From the NCBI RefSeq assembly GCF_000718325.1, contig NZ_JOFV01000004.1, forward strand, positions 62,001 to 126,000: a stretch of 64,000 bases of DNA. Direction: 5' to 3'. The position numbers were made by a program, and so were the translations under genes. Position 1 is the stretch's first letter. Each line of letters begins with the position of its first letter. This document shows positions 1-9,982 of this stretch, in pieces. The stretch is from Oerskovia turbata (lineage in GTDB: Bacteria > Actinomycetota > Actinomycetes > Actinomycetales > Cellulomonadaceae). The notes beneath the pieces are model-generated. The model was not told the DNA's origin and ran no database searches. It saw only the letters and a list, made by a program, of their open reading frames with translations.

Positions 1-290
1 GCGCGCTCCTGGACGGTCGACCTCCGGGTCGCCCGCGACCGCCTCGTGGTGGTGCCCGTCGGCTTCCCGGTGCTGGCGGCCCGGGGCATCCGGGGAGCGG
101 CGGAGCCTGTCTGCGTGCGGTTCCGCCCGGTCCCGGCGGCCTCGCTCCCCGTCGCACGGACCGGGTTCGAAGGTGCCGGCTTCCCGGTCTGGCGAGCGGT
201 CGCCGGTCGGGCGTCGCCCGAGGCCTTCGGCGTGGAGCGGCCCGCGGCCGAGCGGGACGCAGGCCCGCGCCCACTCGTCGTCTGGGCCAC
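1..290 (-). CDS. ftsW: FtsW, lipid II polymerase of the divisome (N-terminal fragment, cut by window edge)
   Basis: An open frame begins with GTG at 290 and runs without a stop to the window edge. The start lies 4 bases after the murD stop and has a GGAGGGG ribosome-binding site inside the murD end. The visible 96 residues are a Ser/Thr/Arg/Pro-rich, probably disordered cytoplasmic tail with no membrane segment yet. Actinobacterial FtsW proteins often carry such a tail before the SEDS membrane core. Identity rests on position (ftsW follows murD in dcw clusters) and on the ribosome-binding site, not on a diagnostic motif. Confidence 0.6.
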   Translation of the reverse strand, partial: MAQTTSGRGPASRSAAGRSTPKASGDARPATARQTGKPAPSNPVRATGSEAAGTGRNRTQTGSAAPRMPRAASTGKPTGTTTRRSRATRRSTVQER

Positions 291-294
291 TGGG

Positions 295-1755
295 CTACCC
301 CTCCAGCTCGGACTCGGAACCTGTCAGGTCGTGGACGGCGCGCACGAACGCGTCGCCGCGGGCCGCGTAGGACGCGAACTGGTCCATCGACGCGCACGCG
401 GGCGCGAGCAGGACCGCGTCCCCGGGGACGGCGAGTCCACGGGCGCTGGACACCGCGCGCTGCATCACCGTCCCAGTGTCACCGGGATCGACGCGGACCA
501 CGGGGACATCGGGTGCGTGTCGGGCCAGTGCACCCGCCAGCGGCTCGGGATCGGCCCCGATCAGCACGACCGCGCGCAGCCTCGACAGGCGGGCGCGCAC
601 CAGCTCGTCGAACGTCGCCCCCTTGGCCAGGCCGCCCGCGACCCAGACCACGGACCCGGGGGCGAACGCACCGAGCGCCGCGGCCGCGGCGTGCGCGTTC
701 GTCGCCTTCGAGTCGTCGACGTACGCGACGCCGTCGACCGTCGCCACGTGCGCGATCCGGTGGGCACCCGGGCTGAACGCGCGCAGGCCGTCCCGGACGG
801 CACGCGCGTCGACCCCGTGCGCCCGGGCGAGCGCTGCGGCGGCGAGAGCGTTGGCGACGACGTGGACGGGCACCACGCCGTCGGCGCCGGCGAGGTGCGC
901 CAGGTCCGCGAACGTCGCGAGCTCCTGCGCGCTGCGGTGCCGCGCCGGGTCGTCGGGAGCCGTATGGAACGCGCGGTCCACCAGGACGTCCTCGATCACG
1001 CCGAGCTGTGCCCGCGCGGGTGCCCCGACGGTGAACCCGATCGCCCGGGCCCCCTCCTCGACGTCGGCCTCCCGGACGAGGTGCTCGGTCCGGGGGTCCG
1101 CCACGTTGTACACGCAGGCCACCTGGGCGCGCTCGTAGATGCGGCCCTTGTCGCCCGCGTAGGCATCGAGCGAGCCGTGCCAGTCGAGGTGGTCGGGCGC
1201 GACGTTGAGCACGGCCGCGGCCTGGGCCGACATGCTGTGCGTGAAGTGGAGCTGGAAGCTCGAGAGCTCGACCGCGAGCACGTCGAGGTCGGGGTCGAGC
1301 GCGGCGGTCACGACGGGCGTCCCGACGTTGCCGACCGCTGCGGCGCGCAGCCCCGCGGCGGACAGGATCGAGGTGAGCATCTCGACCGTCGTCGTCTTGC
1401 CGTTGGTCCCCGTGACCGCGAGCCACGGCGCGTACGACCCGTCGGCGCGCGGGGTGCGCAGCCGCCACGCGAGCTCGACCTCGCTCCAGACGGGCACACG
1501 GGCGTCCCGGGCGGCGACCAGCAGGTCCGACGACGGCGCCCACCCGGGCGACGCGACCACCAGGTCGATCGTCGACAGGTCGACCTGCGCGGCGTCCTGC
1601 ACGTCGGCGTCGGGCGCAGCGCGGTCCACCGTGACGACCGAGGCCGCACGGGGCGTCAGTGCGGCGACGGCGGCGCGTCCCGAGACGCCGAGCCCGGCGA
1701 CCAGGACGCGAGCCCGCTCCCACGGGACCCGCAGCGCACGGGCGGTGTCGGACAC
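295..1755 (-). CDS. murD: UDP-N-acetylmuramoyl-L-alanine--D-glutamate ligase (MurD)
   Basis: A cytoplasmic Mur ligase that adds D-Glu to UDP-MurNAc-L-Ala. The 486-residue protein has an N-terminal Rossmann-like UDP-binding region (VLVAGLGVSG, about residues 17-26), the ATP-binding loop GTNGKTTT (about 116-123), and the Mur-ligase central and C-terminal domains (H-R-I-A and D-D-S-K-A-T-N motifs). The GTG start shares its first G with the last base of the mraY TAG stop, which indicates translational coupling and fixes the start. Length and position after mraY are normal for the family. Confidence 0.95.
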   Translation of the reverse strand: MSDTARALRVPWERARVLVAGLGVSGRAAVAALTPRAASVVTVDRAAPDADVQDAAQVDLSTIDLVVASPGWAPSSDLLVAARDARVPVWSEVELAWRLRTPRADGSYAPWLAVTGTNGKTTTVEMLTSILSAAGLRAAAVGNVGTPVVTAALDPDLDVLAVELSSFQLHFTHSMSAQAAAVLNVAPDHLDWHGSLDAYAGDKGRIYERAQVACVYNVADPRTEHLVREADVEEGARAIGFTVGAPARAQLGVIEDVLVDRAFHTAPDDPARHRSAQELATFADLAHLAGADGVVPVHVVANALAAAALARAHGVDARAVRDGLRAFSPGAHRIAHVATVDGVAYVDDSKATNAHAAAAALGAFAPGSVVWVAGGLAKGATFDELVRARLSRLRAVVLIGADPEPLAGALARHAPDVPVVRVDPGDTGTVMQRAVSSARGLAVPGDAVLLAPACASMDQFASYAARGDAFVRAVHDLTGSESELEG

Positions 1756-2855
1756 TAGCTGACCACCCACTCGGCGTAGAAGATCCCGAGCCCCAGGCCT
1801 GCGAACAGCCCGGCGATCAGCCAGAACCGGATGACGATCGTCACCTCTCCCCAGCCGGACAGCTCGAAGTGGTGGTGCAGGGGCGCCATCTTGAAGACAC
1901 GCTTGCCCGTCATCTTGAAGTACCCGATCTGGATGACGTCGGAGAGCACGATGATGACGAACAGGCCACCGATGATGACCGCGAGCACCTCGGTGCGGGA
2001 CAGGATCGTCAGGCCCGCCAGGGCGCCGCCGAGAGCGAGCGACCCCGTGTCCCCCATGAAGATCTTCGCGGGGCTCGCGTTCCACCACAGGAAGCCCACG
2101 CAGGCGCCCATGATCGCGGCCGCGACGATCGCCAGGTCCTGCGGGTCGCGGACCTCGTAGCAGCGCGGACCGGCCGCGTCGAGGATCTGACAGCTCTGGT
2201 TGAGCTGCCAGATGCTCACGAGGATGTAGCTGCCGAACACGATCACGGACACGCCCGTGGCCAGGCCGTCGAGCCCGTCCGTCAGGTTCACCGCGTTCGA
2301 CCACGCCGTGATGAGGAAGTTGGCCCACAGGACGAACAGGATCAGGCCGACCGTGGCTCCTGCGAACGCGAGGTCGAGGTTCGTGTCGCGCAGGAACGAG
2401 ATGTGCGTCGAGGCCGGGGTCCGGAAGTTCTCGTTGGGGAACTGGAGCGCCAGGACCGCGAACGTGATGCCCACGACCCCCTGGCCGACGATCTTGGCCC
2501 GCGGCGACAGGCCCAGGCTGCGCTGCTTGCGGATCTTCGTGAAGTCGTCGAAGAAGCCGACCAGTCCCAGTCCTGTCATGAGGAACAGCACGAGGAGCGA
2601 GGACACGCTCGGCGTCCTCGGCGTGTCCGAGACGATCGACGACACGACGTAGGACATCGCCCAGCCGATCAGGGCCGCCCCGATGATGACGACCCCGCCC
2701 ATGGTGGGCGTGCCGCGCTTGGTGAAGTGCGCCGTCGGGCCGTCCTGGCGGACGAACTGACCGTAGTTGCGGTGGATCAGGAACCTGATGAACAGCGGGG
2801 TGCCCAGGAGGGCCACGAGCAGCGAGACGCACGCGGAGACGAGGATCGCGATCAT
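1755..2855 (-). CDS. mraY: Phospho-N-acetylmuramoyl-pentapeptide-transferase (MraY)
   Basis: An integral membrane enzyme that transfers phospho-MurNAc-pentapeptide to undecaprenyl phosphate to make lipid I. The 366-residue protein has about ten hydrophobic segments. It carries the family signatures PTMGG (about residues 49-53), an Asp-rich loop FFDDFTK (about 101-107), the [10 protein letters not shown] motif (about 195-204), and the C-terminal HHHFE histidine cluster. The ATG overlaps the murF stop (ATGA), so the two are coupled. Confidence 0.96.
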   Translation of the reverse strand: MIAILVSACVSLLVALLGTPLFIRFLIHRNYGQFVRQDGPTAHFTKRGTPTMGGVVIIGAALIGWAMSYVVSSIVSDTPRTPSVSSLLVLFLMTGLGLVGFFDDFTKIRKQRSLGLSPRAKIVGQGVVGITFAVLALQFPNENFRTPASTHISFLRDTNLDLAFAGATVGLILFVLWANFLITAWSNAVNLTDGLDGLATGVSVIVFGSYILVSIWQLNQSCQILDAAGPRCYEVRDPQDLAIVAAAIMGACVGFLWWNASPAKIFMGDTGSLALGGALAGLTILSRTEVLAVIIGGLFVIIVLSDVIQIGYFKMTGKRVFKMAPLHHHFELSGWGEVTIVIRFWLIAGLFAGLGLGIFYAEWVVS

Positions 2856-4252
2856 GCGCGCACCTCACCCGCGAGCTCGTCGCCCAGTCGCCACAGTCCC
2901 GAGCCGTTCGAGGACTTCACCAGGACCACGTCGCCCGGCAGGAGCTCGTCGCGCAGCAGCGCGGACGCCGCCTCGACGTCAGGCACGAACCGAGTCTCAT
3001 CGCCCCAGGACCCCTCTTGGGTGGCGCCGTCGTGGATGCCGCCGGCACCGTCACCGACCACGACGAGCAGCTTGATGTTCAATCGGACCACGAGACGGCC
3101 GATCTCGTCGTGAGCGGCGCGCGAGTCGGGCCCGAGTTCTCGCATCTCGCCCAGGACCGCGACCGACCGACGCTCGCGCCCCGCCATGACCGCCAGGGCC
3201 TTGAGGGCAGCGCGCATCGAGTCGGGGTTCGCGTTGTACGAGTCGTCGATCACCGTGATGCCGTCCGCGCGCTGCGTCACGGCCATGCGGTGCGGGCTGA
3301 TCGCGGCCGCCTCGGCCAAGCCCGCGGCCACGACGCGCGGCTCGAGACCGAGCCGGACCGCCGCCGCGGCGGCCGCGAGCGCGTTGGCGACGTGGTGCTC
3401 GCCCACGAGCCGGAGCTGGACCGGGAACGTCTCCTCGGCGCCGCGCACGCGCAGGTCGAACGACGCGCACCCGGCACGGTCCATCCCGATGTTCTCGGCA
3501 CGCACGTCGGCCGCAGGGATGGTCCCGAACGTCACGACGGGACCGGGCGCGACGTCCGCCATCGCGACGACGCGCAGGTCGTCCGCGTTGAGCACCGCCG
3601 TCCCCCCCGGGGCGAGGCCCGTGACGATCTCGGCCTTGGCCGTCGCCACGGCCTCGATCCCGCCGAACTCGCCCAGGTGGGCGCTGCCCACCGCCAGGAC
3701 CACGGACACGTCCGGGGGCGCGATCCGCGTCAGGTAGGTCAGGTGACCCAGACCGCTCGCACCCATCTCCAGGACCAGGTACCGGGTCGAGGCGTCGGCC
3801 TCGAGCACCGTCAGCGGCAGACCGATCTCGTTGTTGAACGAGCCCCTCGGCACGACCGTGCGACCGTGGGGCGTCAGGAGCTGGCCCAGCAGGTCCTTCG
3901 TGGTCGTCTTGCCCACCGACCCGGTGATCCCGACGACCTGGAGGTCGCCCGCGGCACGCAGGCGCCGCAGGACCTCGCGCGCCAGGGCACCGAGCGCAGC
4001 CTGCACGTCCTCGACCACGACCGCGGGCGCGTCCACGTCCCGGGCGGCCAGGACCAGCGCCGCCCCCTGGTCGACCGCGACCGGCACGAAGTCGTGCCCG
4101 TCGACGTGCTCACCGCCGAGCGCCACGAAGAGCGCACCCTTGCGTACCAGGCGGGAGTCGACGACGACCGAGCCGGTCACCCTCACGTCCGGGTCGGCGG
4201 CCAGCCGCCCACCGGTCGCTGCGGCGACCTCCGCCGCAGTCAGCTCGATCAT
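2852..4252 (-). CDS. murF: UDP-N-acetylmuramoyl-tripeptide--D-alanyl-D-alanine ligase (MurF)
   Basis: Adds D-Ala-D-Ala to the UDP-MurNAc tripeptide. It is a 466-residue Mur ligase with an N-terminal MurF-type domain, the ATP loop [12 protein letters not shown] (about residues 108-119), the central-domain EMGASG motif and the C-terminal D-D-S-Y-N-A-N-P motif. The ATG overlaps the murE stop (ATGA), and its own stop overlaps the mraY start. It therefore sits inside the tightly coupled murE-murF-mraY-murD run. Confidence 0.96.
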   Translation of the reverse strand: MIELTAAEVAAATGGRLAADPDVRVTGSVVVDSRLVRKGALFVALGGEHVDGHDFVPVAVDQGAALVLAARDVDAPAVVVEDVQAALGALAREVLRRLRAAGDLQVVGITGSVGKTTTKDLLGQLLTPHGRTVVPRGSFNNEIGLPLTVLEADASTRYLVLEMGASGLGHLTYLTRIAPPDVSVVLAVGSAHLGEFGGIEAVATAKAEIVTGLAPGGTAVLNADDLRVVAMADVAPGPVVTFGTIPAADVRAENIGMDRAGCASFDLRVRGAEETFPVQLRLVGEHHVANALAAAAAAVRLGLEPRVVAAGLAEAAAISPHRMAVTQRADGITVIDDSYNANPDSMRAALKALAVMAGRERRSVAVLGEMRELGPDSRAAHDEIGRLVVRLNIKLLVVVGDGAGGIHDGATQEGSWGDETRFVPDVEAASALLRDELLPGDVVLVKSSNGSGLWRLGDELAGEVRA

Positions 4253-5958
4253 TCTCCGTGCTCCTTCGTCGTCTCGTGGCGCGCGGCCAGTGCGGCACGC
4301 GCCTCCACCCTGTCGTCCAGGGCGTGGTCCACCCCGGCGATCTCCTGCCAGACCTCGTGGCCCCGGCCCGCGACCAGGATCGTGTCCTGGGGGGCGGCCT
4401 CCCGGATCGTGTCACGGATCGCGGTGGCTCGCGGCGCGACCTCGACCACGGTGTGCGCGCGAGGCGCAGCCCCGTGCCCGACGGCGTCACGCACCCCCGC
4501 GTCCCGGCCCTCCTCCGCGGCCTGCTGCGCCGCCCTCGCCCCGGCGAGCACCTCGGCGCGGATCGCGGCCGGGTCCTCGCCGTGCGGGTCGTCGTCCGTG
4601 ACCACGACCACGTCGGCGCCCTCGACCGCGACGGCCCCCATGCTGGGGCGCTTGCCCTTGTCCCGGTCGCCGGTCGCACCGAAGACCACGACGAGACGTC
4701 CCGCCGTCGTCGGGCGCAGGGCGGCCAGGGCGAGCGAGAGAGCGTCCGTGTTGTGCGCGAAGTCGACCACGACGCGCGGCGCGGTGCCCACGACCTCCAT
4801 GCGCCCGGGGACCTGGGCGCTCACGCCACCCGCCGCCTCGAGCGCCGCGGCGACGTCGCGGGGGTCCGCGCCCGCCTCGAGGACCATGGCCAGCGCGAGC
4901 GCCGCGTTGGCCACGTTGAACCCGCCGGGCAGCGAGGTCGAGGTCCGCAGCTCGCGGCCGTCGCGGTGGCGCAGCACGAACGTGCTGCCCGTGCCTGCGG
5001 CCGCGTCGACGGTGCGCACGTCGGACACCGTCCAGTCCGCGTCGACCACCGCACCGTCGGGGCCGTCGGTGCTCCCGGAACTGCCTGCCCCGGCGGCGAC
5101 CGCGAGCGTCGAGACGGGGATCGTCGCGACCTCGGCCAGGCGCCGGCCCCACGCGTCGTCGACCACGACCACGCCGCGACGGGCGTGCTGCGGGGTGAAG
5201 AGCGCGGCCTTGGCCTCGAAGTACTCCTGAAGGTCACCGTGGAAGTCGAGGTGGTCCTGGCTCAGGTTCGTGAACCCCGCCACGTCGAACACGACGCCGT
5301 CCACGCGGTGCAGCGACAGAGCGTGCGAGGAGACCTCCATCGCGAGGGTCCCGACCCCGTCCTCGCGCATCGTGGCGAGCAGGGCCTGCAGGTCGGCTGC
5401 CTCGGGCGTCGTCAGGCGGCTCGGAAGGACGCGGTCGCCCGAGCGCATCTCGACCGTGCCGATCAGGCCGCCCTTCCAGCCGAGGGTACGCAGGACGTGG
5501 TCCAGCAGGTAGGTCGTGGTCGTCTTGCCGTTGGTGCCCGTCACGGCGAACGTCGTCAGCCGCGTCGCGGGCTCCCCGTACACCCAGGCCGCGACCCGCC
5601 CCAGGACGGCGCGCGGGTCCTCGGTCACGAGGACGGGCACGCGCTCCTCCCCTGCGTCGGCGAGCATCCGCGCGCCCTGCGGGTCCGTCAGGACGACCCG
5701 TGCGCCACGAGAGATCGCGTCGCTCGCGAACCTCGCACCGTGCGTGCCCGCACCGGGCAGGGCGACGAACAGGTCGCCGTCGGCGACGACCCGGTTGTCC
5801 GAGGCCACGGACCAGATCTCGGCAGTGCCGAGGGCGTCCAGCCCCTGGTCCGTCGCCGTCCCCCCGGCGGCGGCGGCAAGGCCGAAGGTGGTCGCGAGCT
5901 CCCGGGCCGTGCGGTGCACGGACGTGGCGGGACGAAGGCGGTCGATCGGGGATGTCAC
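4249..5958 (-). CDS. murE: UDP-MurNAc-L-Ala-D-Glu--amino-acid ligase (MurE), probably not DAP-specific
   Basis: Adds the third residue of the peptidoglycan stem peptide. The 569-residue protein has the ATP loop TGTNGKTTTT (about 140-149), the EVSSHAL motif and a Mur-ligase C-terminal domain. At the substrate-selecting loop it reads D-D-D-P-H-G-E-D-P (about residues 455-463, bases 4570-4596). Meso-DAP enzymes have D-N-P-R there, so an L-Lys or L-Orn substrate is more likely; that is inferred. The GTG start has no Shine-Dalgarno sequence. A -10-like TAGGTT (5965-5970) lies exactly 6 nt before it, suggesting a leaderless transcript separate from the ftsI message. Confidence 0.95.
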   Translation of the reverse strand: MTSPIDRLRPATSVHRTARELATTFGLAAAAGGTATDQGLDALGTAEIWSVASDNRVVADGDLFVALPGAGTHGARFASDAISRGARVVLTDPQGARMLADAGEERVPVLVTEDPRAVLGRVAAWVYGEPATRLTTFAVTGTNGKTTTTYLLDHVLRTLGWKGGLIGTVEMRSGDRVLPSRLTTPEAADLQALLATMREDGVGTLAMEVSSHALSLHRVDGVVFDVAGFTNLSQDHLDFHGDLQEYFEAKAALFTPQHARRGVVVVDDAWGRRLAEVATIPVSTLAVAAGAGSSGSTDGPDGAVVDADWTVSDVRTVDAAAGTGSTFVLRHRDGRELRTSTSLPGGFNVANAALALAMVLEAGADPRDVAAALEAAGGVSAQVPGRMEVVGTAPRVVVDFAHNTDALSLALAALRPTTAGRLVVVFGATGDRDKGKRPSMGAVAVEGADVVVVTDDDPHGEDPAAIRAEVLAGARAAQQAAEEGRDAGVRDAVGHGAAPRAHTVVEVAPRATAIRDTIREAAPQDTILVAGRGHEVWQEIAGVDHALDDRVEARAALAARHETTKEHGE

Positions 5959-6165
5959 GAGTAGAACCTACCGTGCGTCGGAGTCTCGCCCGGTCGGCCA
6001 GGACGCCCGGACCGGGTACTTCACGGGACCTTCACGCGCGCCCGGCATCCTCGGCGCGCGCCGGGGGCTCCCGTGTGGGAACCCCCACAGGGCGGTCCCT
6101 CGCGACCCGACGACGGACCACGACGAGTGGTGCGCGGCCAGCGGCTCACCACCGCTCACCACCGC
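5959..6165 (-). promoter_or_regulatory. ftsI-murE intergenic region with candidate murE promoter
   Basis: This is the only sizeable gap (207 bases) inside the otherwise coupled ftsL-to-murD run. It holds, in transcription order, the end of a GTGGTG repeat array, an imperfect hairpin (GGGGG/CCCCC arms, 6063-6086), and TAGGTT at 5965-5970. TAGGTT is placed as a -10 element whose start point would fall on the murE GTG. No clear -35 hexamer is visible. The hairpin could attenuate read-through from ftsI. Confidence 0.45.
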
Positions 6166-6172
6166 TCACCAC
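6147..6172 (-). repeat. Three GTGGTG direct repeats, 10-bp period (MraZ-box-like)
   Basis: On the minus strand GTGGTG occurs at 6172-6167, 6162-6157 and 6152-6147, each followed by AGCG or AGCC. Together they make an exact 10-bp phased array. It begins over the last codon and stop of ftsI and lies about 190 bases upstream of murE, in the direction of transcription. The architecture matches the array before mraZ (GTGGAG three times, same spacing). A role as a second MraZ-binding site is inferred; the repeat itself is plain in the sequence. Confidence 0.6.
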
Positions 6173-8238
6173 TCGGTCGCGTAGGGCTCCTCGACCTTCG
6201 AGCTCGGCGGGACGTTCATGTGCTGGAGCGTGAAGCCCATCACGTCCTTGAACACCGGGGCCGCGACCAGCCCACCGTAGATCGTCGTGCGCGGGTTCTT
6301 GAGGAAGACCGCGACCGTGTACTGCGGGTCGTCCGCGGGGGCGACGCCGATGAACGACGCCATGATCTCCGTGAGCCGACCGTTCGCACCGACCTCCTCC
6401 GCCGTGCCCGTCTTGCCCGCGACCCGGTAGCCGTCGATCGCCGCCGCAGCACCCGAGCCGTCCTGGACCACGGCCTCCATCATGTGCAGGACCTGGTTCG
6501 CGGTCGACTCCGAGACCACCTGGGTCGACTCCCGGGCCGGGGCCGGGGTGAAGACCCCGTCCGGACCGGTCGTGCCCTTGAGGAGGGTCGGGGACACACG
6601 CGTGCCGCCGTTCGCGATCGTCGAGAAGACGCTCGTGGCCTGGACCGCGTTGACCGCCAGTCCCTGACCGAACAGGACCGCGTACTCGGTGCGCGGGTCC
6701 CACGACTCGGCCGGTGCGAGCAGGCCCGCGGACTCGCCCGGGAGACCGAGACCGGTCTTCGACCCGAACCCGAACCCCCGCAGATAGTCCTCGCGGACCT
6801 GCTTCGACAGGTCCTGGCCGACCATCACGGTGCCCGTGTTCGACGACTGGGCGAGGATCCCCGCGAGCGTCAGCTTCTCCACGCCGTGCGGGTGGGAGTC
6901 CCTGAAGGTCTCACCGTTCGCCGTCGTGTAGGTGTAGCCGACCTCGTACTGGCTGGCAGGGGTCGCCAGCCCCTCCTCGATCACGGCCGCCATCGTGACG
7001 ACCTTGCCCGTCGACCCCGGGGCGAAGACGTCCTTGACGGCACGGCTGCCGTCCGCGACCCGTGAGCTGGACCGATCGTTCGGGTCGATCGCCCCCGAGT
7101 CCGCCAGGGCGAGGATCTCCTGGGTCCGGACGTCCTGGACGACCGCGATCCCGTAGTCGGCCCCTGTCTCGGCGACCGCCTTGTCGATCGAGTCCTGCGC
7201 CTTCCACCCGATGTCGCGGACGAGCGTCAGGGCCACCGACTGCCCGGGCACGGCCTCGACGCGCTCCCGGGTGCTGCCCGGGATGCGCACGCCACCCGCA
7301 CCGCCCGCCCGCTGGAAGCTCTCGGTGCCCGGGGTGCCCGTGAGGAGGTCGTCGTAGGTCGCCTCGACCCCACCGAGCCCCACGACCTGCTCGCTCGTAC
7401 CGTCCTCCGACGGCTTCGCCCCGACGTAGCCGACGATGTTCCCCGCGGTCGTGCCCGCCGGGTAGGTCCGCTCCGTGGTGAGCTTCGTGCTGATGTAAGC
7501 AGAGACGCCGAGCGCGACGATCTGGCGCTGCACCTCCGGGACCACGTCCTTCTTGAGGATCACGTTGCGGTTGATCCGACCGTTCGTCCCGCTGAGCTGG
7601 GCCGCGAGCTCCGGGGCGGGCCGGTCGAGGATGGGGGCGAGCAGCCTGGCGAGAGCCACGGCACCTTCGCCCTCGACCTTCTTCCCGTCGATCGTGTGCC
7701 GCGCCGAGGGCTTGAAGTCCGGGATCGTCTTCTGGTCCGCCGAGACCGTGTACCGGTCGATCGACGTGGCGAGCACGACGCCGTCGGCGTCCGTGATGTC
7801 CCCCCGGTGCGCCATCGTCACGTACGACTGCGTGCGCTGGTTCTCCGCGGCCTGGGCGAGGCTCGGACCGATCACGACCTGGACGTACACCAGCCGGACC
7901 GTGAACACCAGCAGGACCGCTAGGGCGATACCCATGATCCAGCGCTGGCGGTGCTCCGGACGGCCCGGTGCCGGCACGGCTGCGACGGCGGGGCGACCGA
8001 GCCCCGTACCGCGTCCCGTGCCGCTGCGCCCCACGGCCGATCCCTGCGCGCCGGCCGCCCCGCGCGCGGGCGACGCCTTGCGCGCCGCCTGCCCGGGGAC
8101 CTCGCCCGACGACGAGGGTCGCGTGGCGCTGCCTCGGCCCGTCGCCGCACCCGACGAACGCGCGGTACCGCTCGTGCGGGACGGACCGACCCGGCGCGGC
8201 TGACCGCCACGACCCTGCCGGTCCGCCCCACGGGTCAC
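6166..8238 (-). CDS. ftsI: Class B penicillin-binding protein, septal transpeptidase (FtsI/PBP3)
   Basis: A membrane-anchored DD-transpeptidase that cross-links septal peptidoglycan. The 690-residue protein has a basic, Gly/Ser/Arg-rich cytoplasmic tail of about 98 residues and one membrane segment (about 101-122). A dimerisation domain beginning HRGDITDADG precedes the transpeptidase domain, which has the three active-site motifs: STGK (Ser409), SSN (465-467) and KTG (609-611). The GTG start overlaps the ftsL stop (GTGA) and was chosen over longer open extensions. The tail is longer than in enteric FtsI but usual for actinobacteria. Confidence 0.93.
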   Translation of the reverse strand: MTRGADRQGRGGQPRRVGPSRTSGTARSSGAATGRGSATRPSSSGEVPGQAARKASPARGAAGAQGSAVGRSGTGRGTGLGRPAVAAVPAPGRPEHRQRWIMGIALAVLLVFTVRLVYVQVVIGPSLAQAAENQRTQSYVTMAHRGDITDADGVVLATSIDRYTVSADQKTIPDFKPSARHTIDGKKVEGEGAVALARLLAPILDRPAPELAAQLSGTNGRINRNVILKKDVVPEVQRQIVALGVSAYISTKLTTERTYPAGTTAGNIVGYVGAKPSEDGTSEQVVGLGGVEATYDDLLTGTPGTESFQRAGGAGGVRIPGSTRERVEAVPGQSVALTLVRDIGWKAQDSIDKAVAETGADYGIAVVQDVRTQEILALADSGAIDPNDRSSSRVADGSRAVKDVFAPGSTGKVVTMAAVIEEGLATPASQYEVGYTYTTANGETFRDSHPHGVEKLTLAGILAQSSNTGTVMVGQDLSKQVREDYLRGFGFGSKTGLGLPGESAGLLAPAESWDPRTEYAVLFGQGLAVNAVQATSVFSTIANGGTRVSPTLLKGTTGPDGVFTPAPARESTQVVSESTANQVLHMMEAVVQDGSGAAAAIDGYRVAGKTGTAEEVGANGRLTEIMASFIGVAPADDPQYTVAVFLKNPRTTIYGGLVAAPVFKDVMGFTLQHMNVPPSSKVEEPYATEW

Positions 8239-8678
8239 GGGGTGCTCCCTGCCTCCGGCGCTCCCACGATCGCGCCGTCGGACAGGCGCAGCATCGTCGG
8301 CGCGTCGGACTCGACCATGCCGAGCGCGGTGGCGCGGGCATGGAGCGAGGTCGCGGCGGCCTGCAGCTGCGAGTGCAGCGACTGCGTGTCCTGCTCGAGC
8401 ACGCCCGCCCTGGTCCGCAGGTCCGAGATCTGGTAGGACCCCTTGGCCATGGTCGTGTTGAGCAGCAGCGCACCCAGGAGCGCAGCCCCCAGGATCGACA
8501 TGCACAGGACCAGGAAGGGGACCCGGGACCGCACCTGCAGCGGGGCGCGCACGGCTTCGAGCCGAGGACGGTGGGACCGTCCCGCGGCACCCCCCGGCAG
8601 GGCGGTGAGCGACGGCCTGCGGGCAGGGGCCGGGCTGGTCGACGTCAGAGGCCGAGCGGCGGCCTGTCGTGGGCTCAT
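8235..8678 (-). CDS. ftsL: Septum formation initiator / FtsL-like protein
   Basis: A 147-residue bitopic protein between rsmH and ftsI, the standard ftsL position. It has a basic, Pro/Ser-rich cytoplasmic tail (about 1-50), one hydrophobic segment (about 54-75), then an extracytoplasmic helix with heptad character (about 80-120) suited to coiled-coil pairing with FtsB-like partners. The ATG overlaps the rsmH stop and its stop overlaps the ftsI GTG. FtsL sequences diverge quickly, so the call rests on topology and position. Confidence 0.85.
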   Translation of the reverse strand: MSPRQAAARPLTSTSPAPARRPSLTALPGGAAGRSHRPRLEAVRAPLQVRSRVPFLVLCMSILGAALLGALLLNTTMAKGSYQISDLRTRAGVLEQDTQSLHSQLQAAATSLHARATALGMVESDAPTMLRLSDGAIVGAPEAGSTP

Positions 8679-9697
8679 GGCTTGTTCTCCCCTCGCGGGC
8701 GGTGGCGTAGGTGGTCAGGCGTGGGACGCAGCCTCTCGGCGGCGCGCAGTCGGACAGAGGCTGAGCGCGGGTTGCGCTCGAGCTCCTCCGCAGGGGCCTC
8801 CTCGGCACCACGGACGAGCAGCTTGAGGTAGGGCTTGTGGGTCTCGGGCTCGACGGGCAGCCCGGCAGGCGCGCTCGACGTCGCACCGCGAGCGAGCTCC
8901 CGCTTGACGATGCGGTCCTCGAGCGACTGGTAGGACTCGACCACGATCCGGCCACCGACGGCGAGCACGTCGACGGCCGCCGGGACCGCACGCTCCAGCA
9001 CCTCGAGCTCGCCGTTGACCTCGATCCGCAGCGCCTGGAAGGTGCGCTTGGCGGGGTTTCCCCCGGTCTTGCGGGTGGCGGCGGGGATGTTGGCGCGCAC
9101 GAGGTCGACGAGCGCGGCGCTGCGCGTCCACGGCTCGACCTCACGGCGCCGGACGACGGCCCGCGCGATGCGCTGGGCGAACCGCTCCTCCCCGTACTCC
9201 CGCAGGATCCTCGTCAGGTCGCGCTCGTCGTAGGTGTTGAGGACGTCCGCCGCGGTCAGGCCCGACGTCGTGTCCATGCGCATGTCGAGCGGCGCGTCCT
9301 GGGCGTAGGAGAACCCGCGATCCGTCTCGTCGATCTGCAGCGACGAGACGCCGAGGTCCATCAGGACGCCCTGGACGGCGGTCAGGCCCAGGTGCGCGAC
9401 GACCTCCCCGATCTCGTCGTACACGGCGTGCACGGCCTGGAAGCGGTCCCCGAACCGGGCGAGCCGCTCGGAGGCGAGCGCGATCGCCTGCGGGTCGCGG
9501 TCGATCCCCACCACGCGCGCGGTGGGGACCTGCTCGAGCACCGCCTCGGTGTGCCCGCCCATCCCGAGGGTGCAGTCGACGAGCACGGAGCCCGGCTCGG
9601 CGAGGGCAGGGGCGAGGAGGTCCACGCACCGCTGCAGGAGGACCGGGACGTGCCGGTCCTCCGCTCCTGATCCTGACGTGCTGCGAGGTGTGGTCAT
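8675..9697 (-). CDS. rsmH: 16S rRNA (cytosine-1402-N4)-methyltransferase RsmH (MraW)
   Basis: SAM-dependent enzyme that modifies C1402 in the ribosomal P site. The 340-residue protein has the SAM-binding motif [15 protein letters not shown] (about 32-46), the D-R-D-P-Q-A acidic loop, LGVSSLQID, and the C-terminal [12 protein letters not shown] block, all RsmH hallmarks. The ATG at 9697 is preceded by AAGGAGG at a good distance. The frame stays open upstream, but that extension is low-complexity and lacks comparable start signals. The stop overlaps the ftsL start. Confidence 0.95.
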   Translation of the reverse strand: MTTPRSTSGSGAEDRHVPVLLQRCVDLLAPALAEPGSVLVDCTLGMGGHTEAVLEQVPTARVVGIDRDPQAIALASERLARFGDRFQAVHAVYDEIGEVVAHLGLTAVQGVLMDLGVSSLQIDETDRGFSYAQDAPLDMRMDTTSGLTAADVLNTYDERDLTRILREYGEERFAQRIARAVVRRREVEPWTRSAALVDLVRANIPAATRKTGGNPAKRTFQALRIEVNGELEVLERAVPAAVDVLAVGGRIVVESYQSLEDRIVKRELARGATSSAPAGLPVEPETHKPYLKLLVRGAEEAPAEELERNPRSASVRLRAAERLRPTPDHLRHRPRGENKP

Positions 9698-9982
9698 GAC
9701 GCCTCCTTCCTGGTGAGTCCTCGTCGGGTCGATGAGGGGTCGAGCATGTGGTGCGGTGCCTGTCTGTCCGTCTGTCGTGCGGTGCTGCCGGCAGAGCGCC
9801 GTCCTGCTGCGTCGCGGCCCCGCCCGATCAGGTCTCCCTCCGCGTCCGTTCTGGCGCCGGGGAAGTGCGCCAGACCGGGCGGGAGGAGGCCTCATCGTGC
9901 GGAGCCTCTTCACCTGCTGCCCGTACCGCTCGTGCCGCTCGTGCTCGGTCTCTCGTGCCGGGCGGACCCGGGGACCGTGCGA
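9698..9982 (-). other. mraZ-rsmH intergenic spacer
   Basis: There are 285 bases between mraZ and rsmH. They hold a short imperfect repeat of CACGAGCGG near the mraZ end and the rsmH ribosome-binding site (AAGGAGG). I see no convincing promoter or terminator, so transcription probably continues from mraZ. Confidence 0.4.

Noticed and set aside
9698..9913. Longer RsmH start (open frame to 9913)
   Set aside because: The extension is low complexity, and the ATG at 9697 has a near-perfect ribosome-binding site.
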